Positions 12,045 through 21,217 of a stretch of 64,000 nucleotides of DNA are shown one piece after another. The DNA comes from Diospyros lotus (taxonomy: Eukaryota > Streptophyta > Magnoliopsida > Ericales > Ebenaceae), in NCBI RefSeq assembly GCF_014633365.1, contig NC_068349.1, positions 25,496,753 to 25,560,752 on the forward strand, written 5' to 3'. Within the stretch, counting starts at the first letter, position 1, and each line of letters begins with the position of its first letter. The notes under the pieces are model-generated. The model ran no database searches. It worked only from the letters and a program-made list of their open reading frames with translations, and was not told the DNA's origin. A program made the position numbers and the translations under genes.

Positions 12045-12413
12045 TCGGGATTTGCAGTGATGATACAGAGGTTGAATATGTGTAGTGACGAGAGATATCA
12101 AGGAACGAGTAAATGTGCCACGTTATGTTGTAATATGAATAGTTCAAGAATTATGTACGTTTTAATTTATCTTCAGAAGCTTATGTATTAACTTTGTAAT
12201 AAATGCCATGTTCAGTTATTTATGTATGTAATGCCATGAGCAGATTCGATTCAGCTTCCACTTTATAAGATTGTATTTACCCCTAGTGTATAAATTAAGC
12301 ATTAGATAGGTCTTAGGTAATTACGGGAATAATGTAATTTAGAAAGAAAGAAAAAAAAAATAAGACCCAAGTTTCCTAAGACATAACACGCCCAGGGTAA
12401 GTGGGGTGTTACA

Positions 12414-12422
12414 GTTGGTATC
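12414..12422 (+). other. Left half of element II primer-binding site (split by element A)
   Basis: GTTGGTATC here and AGAGCTTAACC at 26089 are the two halves of a Met-type primer site. GTATC (12418-12422) is duplicated at 26084-26088, so element A integrated inside the site. Confidence 0.85.
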
Positions 12423-12499
12423 TGTGGTGCCATAAAAAAAGAGATGGGATAAAAAATTAAAAAAGAAAGAAAACTTAATGAAAGCTGGCAGCAACAATT

Positions 12500-12800
12500 G
12501 CCGCCAGCTGGCTGACTTGCGGCTGCCTCGCAGCCGCAAGGAGCAGCAGCCGCGAGGTGCAACCTCATGATTGCATGAGGCTTGCGCATCCTCGCGGCTG
12601 ATCGCCCTCGAGGAACAGCGACCTCGCGACTGCACGCTGCGAGGCACAGCAACCTCGCAGCTGCATACCGCGAGGTGCTGCCTCGCGGCTGCATGCCGCG
12701 AGGTGCAGCCTCGCGGCTGTTTGCCGCAAGGTGCCTCGCGGCTGTCTGTTGCGAGGAGCTGCTGCCTTGCGGCAGTGTTGGCCGCAAGGCACGCTGCTAC
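12500..12800 (+). repeat. GC-rich CCTCGCGGCTG tandem repeat in LTR A
   Basis: Irregular repeats of GCGAGG and CCTCGCGGCTG, able to fold on themselves. The 3' LTR has a shorter version at about 25180-25350. Open frames across it on both strands are repeat artefacts. Confidence 0.8.
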
Positions 12801-12915
12801 GAGGCCCAGCTGCCCGCGGCTAAGTCGTAGCGAGCTCCCCAACTTTTTTGGTTTGGCTCTGACCCATTCAGCAACAGCCACATGTCGACACCAGCCACCC
12901 TTGAGAATCGTGCCC

Positions 12916-12924
12916 TATAAATAC
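12916..12924 (+). promoter_or_regulatory. TATA box of LTR A (5' copy)
   Basis: TATAAATAC in GTGCCC-TATAAATAC-CTAGC, repeated at 25456 in the 3' LTR. Confidence 0.65.
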
Positions 12925-13189
12925 CTAGCTACAGGACATTAATGGGGACCCCCAACTTTGGTAAAATCTGGACACTTTGAATATACTTTTACTATTTTTT
13001 TTGTGAATATTCATGGGGATTCGGGACTGACTTTGGCATCCGAGGGTCTTCGCAGGGAAGATTCCCGCAAGCCTTCTAACCCATTTTCTCAGCGTTGAAT
13101 CCTTGCGGCGAACATAGAGGCGAAGGAAAAGTCTTGTGGCGAACCTAGCGGCGAAGGCCAAGCCTTATGGCTCAACCTTATGGCCAAGC

Positions 13190-13440
13190 CTTGTGGCGAA
13201 GCTTGCAGCAAAGCTAGTGGCAAGAGCTAGTGGCGAGAGCTAGGGGCAAGAGCTAGTGGCGAGAGCTAGCGGCAAGAGCTAGTGGCGAGAGCTAGCGGTG
13301 AGAGCTAGCGGCGAAAGCTAGTGGCAAAACCTTGTGGCGAGAGCTAGTGGTAAGACCTTGTGGCAAAGCTTGCAGCAAAGCTAGTGGCAAGACCTTGTGG
13401 CGAGAGCTAGTGGCGAGAACTAGCGGCAAATCCTTGCGGC
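13190..13440 (+). repeat. GAGCTAGTGGC tandem repeat in LTR A
   Basis: A run of about 12- to 24-base units built from AAGCTAGTGGCAAGA, GAGCTAGYGGC and CCTTGTGGCGA. The 3' LTR has a differently arranged run at about 25690-25950, showing copy-number change since insertion. Confidence 0.85.
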
Positions 13441-13564
13441 AAGCATCCTAACGGCAATCTCCCTTGAAGCAACATCTTTTACGGTAACCTAACTTCACCC
13501 GACACCCAGCTCAAGTGGACCCCACATCACAAATTTTAATTGTTATATTTTGGCAAAAATAATT

Positions 13565-13580
13565 TGGCGCTGTCTGTGGG
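13565..13580 (+). other. Primer-binding site of element A
   Basis: TGGCGCTGTCTGTGGG directly after the LTR; the usual Tat-lineage form is TGGCGCCGTCTGTGGG. Confidence 0.75.
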
Positions 13581-13758
13581 AAATGCAACAAAAAGCCAAT
13601 TTCAGCACAAAATGTCGAGAGGGATAAGATCAGCCAATTGGGCTAGCCCGCTTGACCCCACCTGAAGGAACGCTCATACCAGGACGAGAGCCACGAAAAG
13701 CTCCTACCAGGCGCACTCTACAGTACCAAAATTTTCAGTAGATCACCCTAACAACGAA

Positions 13759-14458
13759 GTGCGTTCCGGGAACTTTCCTGTGCTCAAATGCAACCATACC
13801 ATCGGACTGGGGGGCATGGAGCATTCAGAGCAACGAGAAGAACACATAGCTAGATTGAGGAGATACGTGATAGGGCGAAAGGAACAAGTCCCCCATGTAG
13901 TGCCCGCTAGTCAGGAACCACGCTCATTTGGACAATCTTCAATTCCAAATGGAAACCTTATGGGGACTTCAAGAATAGCTCCACCCACGGTCTTACTCTT
14001 AGATTATGAACTATTGCAGAAGAATTTTGAGAAGCTGAAGAAATAGAATGACGAACTCAAAATGTCCAATGAGGAGAATATGAGAAGATTACTGGAAGTC
14101 ACTGCTTTGTTACGTGAACTAAGGCCAGACATTCACATTCCCCACATGGGACAAATCGATACAAGGGTAGAACATCGGAGATCCCAGGACAACCCTTCAA
14201 GAGCCCCTTGGCAGGGGACAAGAACCAGAACTCCAGGGCTGAATAGTCAAGTCCCAAAAGTAACGGACTCAAGAAGGAAAAATAACAGGAGGGCAAAAAT
14301 AGCTCCCACGTGTAGAGAGACAACAGAAAACACTTACTCGGAAGTGCCTTATGATCCATCTCTTTGCCAAAATGAAGGGAAGCAAGAAACACTTAGGGTG
14401 TCCGACATTAAACGCCTCATAGAAGAGGTGCTAGAACAGAAACAAGTAATGATGATAC
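13759..14458 (+). pseudogene. gag: Gag of element A, N-terminal part, interrupted by element B
   Basis: One reading frame with a single TAG at 14044, running from a start at 13759 to the insertion point of element B. The N-terminal part is hydrophilic with charged, probably coiled-coil stretches (residues around 85-120) and no named motif. The frame continues exactly at 22867 once element B and one copy of its GATAC target duplication are ignored, which shows that this was gag before the insertion. The start at 13759 is simply the first Met of the open frame; an earlier start is possible because the leader is short. Confidence 0.7.
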
Positions 14459-14659
14459 TGATTAGTGATCAATTTTGTAAAAATTTTGTTATAATTTCAC
14501 CCTTATTTTGATCTTAAAATAGTTTAAATTGAATATTATTATGCATTTTGTGATTTTGTGCATCTTTAAAATATTAATATAAAAATATATATAAAATATA
14601 TAAAATATAAAAAAATATATAATATATATAATAATATAATAATATAAAAATATGAAAAG

Positions 14660-14752
14660 CCCAGACCCAAGCCCAAGCCCAACACAAGGAAGGCCCAAGC
14701 CCAAGCCCAAGCCCAACACAAGCAAGGCCCAAGCCCAAAAATATGAAAAGCC
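14660..14752 (+). repeat. GCCCAA tandem repeat in LTR B
   Basis: Runs of AAGCCC hexamers separated by AACACAAG spacers; copy number differs in the 3' LTR at about 21418-21512. Reverse-strand open frames rich in Gly-Leu come from this repeat. Confidence 0.85.
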
Positions 14753-14769
14753 CAAGTCCCACAAATTGA

Positions 14770-14868
14770 TGACATCAACGCTTACATCATGGGTTGGAGT
14801 GACATCATCGCTTACATCATCGCTTACATCATGAGTTAGAATTACATCATCGCTTACATCATTAATTA
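14770..14868 (+). promoter_or_regulatory. Tandem ocs/as-1-like motifs in U3 of LTR B (5' copy)
   Basis: About 30-base spaced units TGACATCAACGCTTACATCA (14770-14789) and TGACATCATCGCTTACATCA (14800-14819), then two decayed units to 14868. Compared with the ocs-type bZIP site TGACGTAAGCGCTTACGTCA each full unit matches at 16 of 20 positions; two of the four mismatches are CG-to-CA changes. They lie some 65-165 bases upstream of the TATA box, a normal enhancer position. Function is inferred. Confidence 0.5.
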
Positions 14869-14934
14869 GATATTTTGTATTATTAAATTATATAATTGAA
14901 TAGTTTCTATTACATTTTCTAGCCTATAAATAGA

Positions 14935-14943
14935 GCACTTAGG
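14935..14943 (+). promoter_or_regulatory. TATA box of LTR B (5' copy)
   Basis: TATAAATAG in TAGCC-TATAAATAG-AGCAC. This promoter would transcribe the gag-like, unidentified and LOG frames of element B. Confidence 0.75.
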
Positions 14944-15107
14944 GTGCATTTGTAAGGATTCAATTTTTCTATAATGAAAGTATAGTTTCGTTCTTAGGAT
15001 TTCTCTCTCAAATTTTCACTTTAGTTTCAATATAGTTTCGTTCTTAGAATTTCTCTCTTAAATCTTCAACTTTTGTTTCCATATAGTTGTATTATGTTAT
15101 TCAGATT

Positions 15108-15330
15108 GTCTTTTTATTATATACCGCCTATATGGTCGGTTGAATATTGTCTTTAAATATTGTCTTTTCATTATATACCACCTATATGGTCGGTTAAAAA
15201 ATAGTCTTTCAATTATTGTCTTTTCATTATATACCGCCTATATGGTCGGTTAAAAAATAATCTTTCAATTCTTGTCTTTTCATTATATACCGCCTATATG
15301 GTCGGTTAAAAAATAGTCTTTTAAATACTG
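15108..15330 (+). repeat. Four tandem copies of a 50-58-bp unit in LTR B
   Basis: Each unit contains TCATTATATACCGCCTATAT followed by GGTCGGTT. Four copies in both LTRs (3' set about 21855-22075). Position downstream of the TATA box puts them in the transcribed R/U5 part. Confidence 0.88.
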
Positions 15331-16117
15331 TCTTTTAATTTTCGTCATTTAAATTCCTGCCAATTTATTTAAAAATGAAGATAAGTAGCTAAAACCAATC
15401 TTGGGTTAAGGCAAAGACAGTGTCTAACGCCAATGATTCCCAGAGAAAGTTACGCTTCAAGTATGTAATATTAATCTGATTTAATTTGAGCAGCGTGGGT
15501 ATAGTGTATCTTTAAGTTTGGATTGAAGTATAAGCCTAACTTAGAATTTTCATGCCACGTATGGAGATTGCTAGACCTGGAAATGTTTTCATACCCAAAC
15601 CCAAATGATTAATCTATATCTATAACTTCTGTCTGGAATATAATTCAATTTATGGTAATTACTTAACTTAGAATTTTCATGCCATGTATGGAGATTGCTT
15701 AAACAAGAATTATCATTATCTTGAACTTAAAATTACTGACAGAGCTGCAAAACTTAATTCAGATGAATATTACTGATCTTTTTTATTAAATCGGGAATTA
15801 ATTGATTTTGGCACTGAAATTGTCTTGACCCAAGCTACTTAAATTCAGTATTAGTTTAGTTTTAATTCTTACCTTTAAATCATCTTAATCACCTCCTAAA
15901 CTCAAATATTTTATGATTTTTACTTTCAACCATAAATAATCTCCCTGTGAACCGACTCGAACTTACCGAAATATAAATTTAAAATTATACTACACGCACA
16001 CTCGCACACTGGCGAGTATAATCGCCCTACACCTGCTTTAATAAAAGGATTGACGTCTGATGAATTTGGTTGTAGTTTTGATAAATAAATGTGCAGGGTA
16101 GCATAGCAGTCAGTTTT

Positions 16118-16136
16118 TGGCGCCGTTGCCGAGGAG
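16118..16136 (+). other. Primer-binding site of element B
   Basis: TGGCGCCGTTGCCGAGGAG, the form found in Athila and related plant elements, five bases after the LTR end. Confidence 0.8.
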
Positions 16137-16420
16137 ATTAAATTTGGTTGAATTTTGTTGTTTAAAAAAAATATATTAAAAAAATAATTAAAAAAAATAT
16201 TTTCAAAAAATATATATATAAAATATATATTTGAAAAAAAAATCTAAAAAATAATAATAAAAATATATATAAATAATAAAAAAATATAAATTAAAAATAA
16301 TTAAAAAAATTAAATTTAAAAAAAAATTTAGATAACTTTTAGTTACTAAACAGTGCAAGAGATTACGGTCAGGTATGATTATTGAAACATTAATTGATTC
16401 ATTAGCATCATTATCTGCCG

Positions 16421-17449
16421 TTGAATTGTCATTCCATATTCTCTATGTCTCAGTATTTTAGCATGTCTGTGACTTCTAATGCATTTGGCCATCCCGATCC
16501 CAGTGAGGGGAGGTTTTCTTTTGACCAAAGTCAGAGGGAGAATTCTTATATGTCGGGCTACAACCCAGATCTTTACACTGATTACCCCAATTCCTATGAT
16601 CATTGGAATTATCCTTGGAACAATGACTCTGTGTTCCAATCTCATGAGCCTTTTCCTCCACCACCTCACCAATTTGAGTTAGAACAAGATGTTAGATCTG
16701 ATGCTTATCAACCTCAGGATGAAAATTTTCTAGAGGACACCCTTCAGGAGTTTATGCAAGGTCAAATGAGTTTTAATGCACAAGTGGTCGAACTTCAAGA
16801 CCAAACCACTAGAGCCATAGGTGACATTTTAGAACAATTGACCGAGTTTACACAGACCTTGAGCGTGAGTGAACTTGGAGAGTTTCCAAACCAACCTAAT
16901 CAAAATTCCATAGGTCAATGTCTTGGGGAGGAATCGTCATTCAATGCACCCATAGGTCAAGAGTCGGTCCAATCTATACCCATCCCTAGGAATGATGAAT
17001 CAATTGAGAGACTTGATGACCCTAGGATGGTACGAGCAATCATAGAAGAAAAATTGGGCCAAAATGATGTGAGAAAAGAAGAAGCCTGGGAGAAAGAAAA
17101 GGATAAAACCCAAGAGCCCAAATGTGAAGATACCATGGGCCTAGCCAAACTTGAGCCTAAATCCATGTCTTTTAGGCTAGTCTATATTATTGGGGATCAA
17201 ATTAAACCAGACATGTGTGAAGTGTTTGTGCGAATTGATGTGTCGTACTTTGATGTAATAAAGCCAACACCTCCGGATGACATATTTTCAAAATATGTAT
17301 GTGCATTTATGAGAAAAATCAATTTACATAATTTTGAAAATAACTTTAAAAGTGGTGTAATGAATGGGAGTTATTATACGAATAGATGGGCAACCACTTA
17401 TTTGATTCTTAACTGGAAGAAAAGAAAAAAACTCTTAAAAAATATTTAA
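16421..17449 (+). pseudogene. Gag-like protein of element B (Athila-like, incomplete)
   Basis: A 342-codon open frame, intact. Residues 1-90 are rich in Ser, Tyr, Pro and Asn. Residues about 100-155 are a helical stretch (EFMQGQMSFNAQVVELQD) followed by LGEFPNQPNQN, resembling the helical region plus proline-glutamine linker of Athila-type Gag. Residues about 200-240 are highly charged. The last 100 residues match nothing I recognise. There is no zinc knuckle and no capsid motif I can point to, so calling it Gag rests on position (first frame after the primer site) and on that linker. It may encode a packaging protein or be a remnant. Confidence 0.45.
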
Positions 17450-17499
17450 AAATATATAATAAAATAAAATTTGTTTTTGTAATAAATAAATATAAATAT

Positions 17500-17955
17500 A
17501 TATATTTACACAAAAGAAAAAAAAAAGATAGAGAAAAGAGGGAGACAGACATATCGCTGACGGCAACCACTTTTCTGGGGCAGTGCAATCACACTGCCCT
17601 ATAAAGAAAAAGGACACAATACCCTATAAAGAAAAAGAAACATCAAGCGTTGAAAAATAAACGCCGAAAGTTGAAAAAGGAGACGCCGAAAGTTGTAAAA
17701 GGAGATGCCGAACGTTGAAAAAAGGAGACGCCAGACGTGACCCTGCACTTGTGGCACGCCTCGAGCCAAGTGTGGTTGTTGGAATGGTGACTTCCACAGC
17801 CCTATAAGAGACCTGTATCTGCATGAGGCAAGCCACACTTCTTTGAGCTCAGTCTTCTCTCCTTTATGTTGTTCTCCGATCAGGTACTCTCTTTCCTTTT
17901 GTAAGATTCATAATTTTGTTTTATTTCTCTTTTACTATAGTTCTGTTTTAAAAAA
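17500..17955 (+). promoter_or_regulatory. Intervening leader with GCCGAAAGTTG repeats, TATA-like box and splice-like signals
   Basis: Four tandem units of GACGCCGAAAGTTGAAAAAG type at about 17655-17740. A TATA-like CCTATAAGAG at 17801-17810 lies about 150 bases upstream of the next frame. A donor-like CAG|GTACTC at 17883 and an acceptor-like pyrimidine tract ending ACTATAG at 17940 would bound 57 bases, short for a plant intron. This may be the captured gene's own promoter and leader, but that is inference. Confidence 0.35.
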
Positions 17956-18501
17956 ATGGATCTTCAGCTCTTGAAAATTCGCAAGTACTATCCATCTCTC
18001 CCACAAAATGATTTAAAAAAGATTTATGCCACTAGGTGTGAAAGACTTCGGATGTTGATGTATAAAAATATCCCTGAGGATATTCGCTGGTTAATTGAAG
18101 CAAAAGTTTGATTTCTTGGCGAAACCTCACCTAGTTTTAAGCATTTTCCAGGATTGGGAAAGAGTAGTTTTTCAAAAAAAAGAAGAGCGAAAAGATTAAA
18201 TGGTTGTCACAAATGTGCTCGATGGACTTGTAACACACGATGCAAATCTGTGGGGTTTACTTCCATAAATCGAGATGATAAAATTTGTTTCATAAAGGAT
18301 GGGCTGAGTAAGGAGTCTTTGGATGATATCCGATTGACTCTTGAGACGCATCCGTGTGGAATAGTGCAGCGAGAAATTCTTACTTTATGGACCCAATTTA
18401 GAAGTGACCACCAACGCTATAGTCTTGGGAATCTGACTATAATTGACCCTGTTTGCCAATCTATAAGAAAATTGGATGGGAAGCCTATCCCCGCTTCATA
18501 G
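17956..18501 (+). pseudogene. Unidentified frame next to the LOG frame (one stop)
   Basis: Reading from the ATG at 17956, one frame runs to a TAA/TAG-type end at 18501 with a single TGA at 18109, giving about 181 codons. I do not recognise the family. Residues 1-50 are basic and hydrophilic (LLKIRKYYPSL), around residue 75 is a Lys/Arg run (KKRRAKRLN) that could be a nuclear signal, followed by a cysteine cluster C-x2-C-x4-C-x3-C near residues 79-92, then an ordinary mixed alpha/beta-looking tail. A piece of this frame (GGCTGAGTAAGGAG ... CTCTTGAGACGCATC) recurs twice downstream at 19349-19564. It may be a second captured host fragment or an element-specific protein. Confidence 0.45.
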
Positions 18502-18686
18502 AAGGTGTTTAAGCCGTTTCTGGACGTAAAACCAGAGGAAGATGTGAGCCGCAATCACAACTACTTGTATATACGCATGATTTTTGTTTATGTTTATTTA
18601 TTATTGAATTTCTATGTAGTTACTTTTGATTGCCAAACCTCTTTAACCAGTTCTACTTTCAGGGTGTATATAAAGAACTAACATAA

Positions 18687-19340
18687 ATGGAAGGCCAGCC
18701 AGTTCGTCGAATCAATACCATATGTGTACTATGTGGCTCTCAACCTGGGAGCGATATTTGTTACACACTTGCAGCAAGCGAACTTAGCATAAAATTGGGA
18801 GAGAGAAAAATTAATTTGGTCTATGGAGGGGGAAGTCGTGGATTGAATGGATGTGTTTCACAAGCTGCACATCTTGGGCAATCATATGTGGTAGGTATTA
18901 TGCCAATCCCTTTAGCTGATCCACAAATTTCCGGGTATACACGAGGTCAACTTATAAGAACGACTTCTATGTCTGAGCGCATGGCTTGTAAGATTTATCA
19001 GTCAGACGCCTTCATTGCTTTGCCAGGAGGTTTTGGTACACTTGAAGAAATCTTTTGTATAATCTCCTAGGCCAAGAGCAATCTCCATACCAAACCCATT
19101 GGACTTTTAAATATTAACCATTTTTTTGATGGGTTGCTCTCTTTTCTTGATCAGGCTGTGGACCAAAAGTTTATTTCTCTTTCTGCAAGAAATATTCTCA
19201 TTTCCGCATCCACCATTGAGGAGCTACTAGAGAAATTACACACTTATGTTCCACAGCACGATCCTTACGAGCCTCGGATAGACTGGTCTAAGGCAATTAG
19301 AAGCAAGCGTCAAAGGGGTCCTTTAGATTTATCCCTCTAA
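18687..19340 (+). pseudogene. LOG-like: LOG-family cytokinin riboside 5'-monophosphate phosphoribohydrolase, captured, one stop
   Basis: 217 codons in one frame from ATG 18687 to TAA 19338, with one TAG at 19068-19070. Known LOG enzymes cut cytokinin nucleotides to free-base cytokinin plus ribose 5-phosphate. Seen here: CVLCGS (residues 13-18), the phosphate-binding loop YGGGSRGLNG (46-55), catalytic-region Arg in MSERMA (Arg98), and the signature PGGFGTLEE (113-121) with its Glu. Full length matches plant LOG proteins (about 210-230 residues). Odd points: GGGS is followed by R where V or I is usual, N replaces M in GLMG, and the stop falls at codon 128 where the family has a conserved Trp (TGG to TAG). 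Plant LOG genes have several introns; this copy has none, so it came from a spliced RNA. Its place between the LTRs of element B shows capture by a retrotransposon. Confidence 0.85.
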
Positions 19341-19348
19341 GGAGGGCA

Positions 19349-19564
19349 AGTCTATGATAAGATGGCTGAGTAAGGAGCGCTTTTCTGTACTCTTGAGACG
19401 CATCTTTTTATTTTGACTTGCATGAATTTTTCTTATGTTTTGTTTAAAAAAAAAATTGTGGAATGTTATTAAACGAGTCTATGATAAGATGGCTGAGTAA
19501 GGAGTACTTTTTGTACTCTTGAGACGCATCTCTTTATTATATGACTTGCATGAATTTTTCTTAT
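19349..19564 (+). repeat. Two copies of a 89-bp module derived from the 18300 region
   Basis: 19349-19437 and 19476-19564 share GTCTATGATAAGATGGCTGA, then GTACTCTTGAGACGCATC and GACTTGCATGAATTTTTC. The core also matches 18302-18352 inside the unidentified frame, so parts of that sequence have been duplicated downstream of LOG. Confidence 0.75.
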
Positions 19565-21217
19565 TTCGATGTGAAAAAGAAAAAAATAAAAATATATATA
19601 TATATGTAGGGTATTCTCACTTGTTTGTTGAAGATTTAGCAGTTCACAATAAACTTACAGACTCGTGGAGTTACAGGTATTCCTAACAACCCTATTTTAT
19701 TACTGCAATTCAAGTTGGGGGGAGTAAGGTATATTTATGAATTATCTAGTCCATGTTTAATTGTGAATTTGTAACTGCATGCTTGTAGTTTTATGTGAAT
19801 TATTTACTTTTATCTACTCCTATTAAAAATTAAAAAAATTTGTGTGTGCTTTAAATAATGCTATCCCTAAAAGCTTTGGAGTTATAAACTGATAGCTAGT
19901 TGAATTTGTAGTATGAATCATGAATGCATTAATTTCTTATTTGAAAACGTACATGTATGGGATTAGAATAAGTGATTTGCATGCATCGGAAGTTCAATAA
20001 TTAGAAATTGGTTTATCGGTCATAAAGTCAAAGGCAATGGTAATTAGCACACTGCATGATCCCTTAACAGAAGTGGAGACTATTACCCGAGTGAGTGTTT
20101 GAGCCTAATGATCATTAATTCTGAGTGAAATAACACTTATTCTAAATACGCTTTATTGTTGATCTCATATTTTCAGTAGCTTCAAAACATCAATTTGCTT
20201 TGAATGTCTAGTATGATGGCGGATGAATTTGGCTGATTTCAAACTCTGAATTAGTTGACTGAGTAACATCGTTTTATAGAAGCATGATAGGGGATCAATT
20301 TCTTTCAATTTGGGCCTATTAACCTTTTTCTTTCTTTACATTAACCCCCTTGCTAGCCCATTTGAACTGTTCTTAGCATAATTCCTTTCATTACCCTCGT
20401 CTAACCTAGAACCATATGAAGTTTATCCAACCTGGTGTGTTTTCAAGAATCAGTCTATCTCGGTACTTTCATATTAAAAAGAAACAAAAAAAAAAAAAGA
20501 AAGAAAAGGAAAAAAAGAAAAAAAGAAAAAATGGAAGTTCTCTTAACTTTTCAGCACGAGTGTTTCAAAATAAATGCTGAAGAAAACAATACGTCCAATT
20601 TGATATTAGTGTCAAAAAAAAAAAAAATCCCGACACACCATTTGCACACTTTACCCTTTTCTTTGACAACCCGTATTACCTCATAGCCCCATTACAACCT
20701 GGTCTGGTCCCTCTTGATGCTATAAATCATGTGATCTTAGGATTCGAGTTCAGAGTAAAGAATTCTGTTTAAATTCAGAAGTTATTTATCTATGGCATTA
20801 TTCCAGTCATGAAGTTATGTTAAATTCCCTATTCTTTCATGAAAATACGTTCTTTGTATTTGGGACGACACTGAGTTTGAACTTGTTTTACATTTACTCT
20901 TAAAACGGTGGCTCCCTTGTGTGTACACCTGAGGAATCATTTTTTTTATTTGAGGGAAAATCCATAGTAAAGTTTGAAGTCGAAACTTCGAGGGAATAAG
21001 GTAGAATAATGATCATCCTAATTGCCATTCCTAAGATTGTATAACCTTTGACCGAAATCTAATTTAGAATATTCGACAGTATGACAGATGGCTTGTTCTG
21101 TTCTATATATTTCTGTTTTGAATTTGAAATTTTTATATTCATGTGATTATTGTGAATAAATCTGGCCAGTGTAAAGTTTAATTGCTATGAGACTAGTAAT
21201 GTTTAAGTTGGGGGGTG
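19565..21217 (+). other. 3' noncoding region of element B with two polypurine-like tracts
   Basis: No coding frame. Contains CAAGTTGGGGGGAGTAAGG at about 19711-19729 and the true tract AAGTTGGGGGGTG at 21205-21217 before the 3' LTR. A/AAAGAAA-rich stretch at about 20478-20530. A long untranslated 3' region is usual for Athila-type elements. Confidence 0.6.
21205..21217 (+). other. Polypurine tract of element B
   Basis: AAGTTGGGGGGTG immediately before the 3' LTR start TGATTAGTG. Confidence 0.8.

Larger units (their letters stand above)
10274..12413 (+). mobile_element. 5' LTR of element II (2140 bp)
   Basis: TGTAATACCC start and GGGGTGTTACA end. Internal signals: TATAAATAG at 10734, GC-rich block, purine tract (about 11160-11230), splice-donor-like AGAA|GTAAGT at 11660, double hairpin 11991-12044. 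The last third matches the truncated 3' copy at 40233-40890. Confidence 0.85.
12423..13561 (+). mobile_element. 5' LTR of element A (1139 bp)
   Basis: Pairs with 25092-26083. The size difference (1139 against 992) lies in two internal tandem-repeat blocks: a GC-rich CGCGAGG/CCTCGCGGCTG block at about 12500-12800 and a GAGCTAGTGGC block at about 13190-13440. TATAAATAC at 12916. Confidence 0.87.
14459..16112 (+). mobile_element. 5' LTR of element B (1654 bp)
   Basis: Begins TGATTAGTGAT and ends GCAGTCA. Contains AT-rich start, a GCCCAA repeat, tandem ocs-like motifs, TATAAATAG at 14935 and four copies of a unit with CCGCCTATATGGTCGGTT. Near-identical to 21218-22861. Confidence 0.9.

Noticed and set aside
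12302..12942. Overlapping Arg/Ala-rich frames on both strands in LTR A
   Set aside because: They are translations of the CCTCGCGGCTG repeat; the equivalent frames in the 3' LTR differ.
14489..14834. Gly-Leu-Trp-rich reverse frames resembling a membrane protein
   Set aside because: Pure translation of the GCCCAA hexamer repeat plus AT-rich LTR sequence.
16055..16090. CTGATGA word in the LTR B end, considered as a hammerhead ribozyme (retrozyme) core
   Set aside because: No GAAA partner and no stems at the required spacing.
17884..17940. Candidate intron before the unidentified frame of element B
   Set aside because: At 57 bases it is shorter than usual plant introns; kept only as a splice-like signal, not annotated as an intron.
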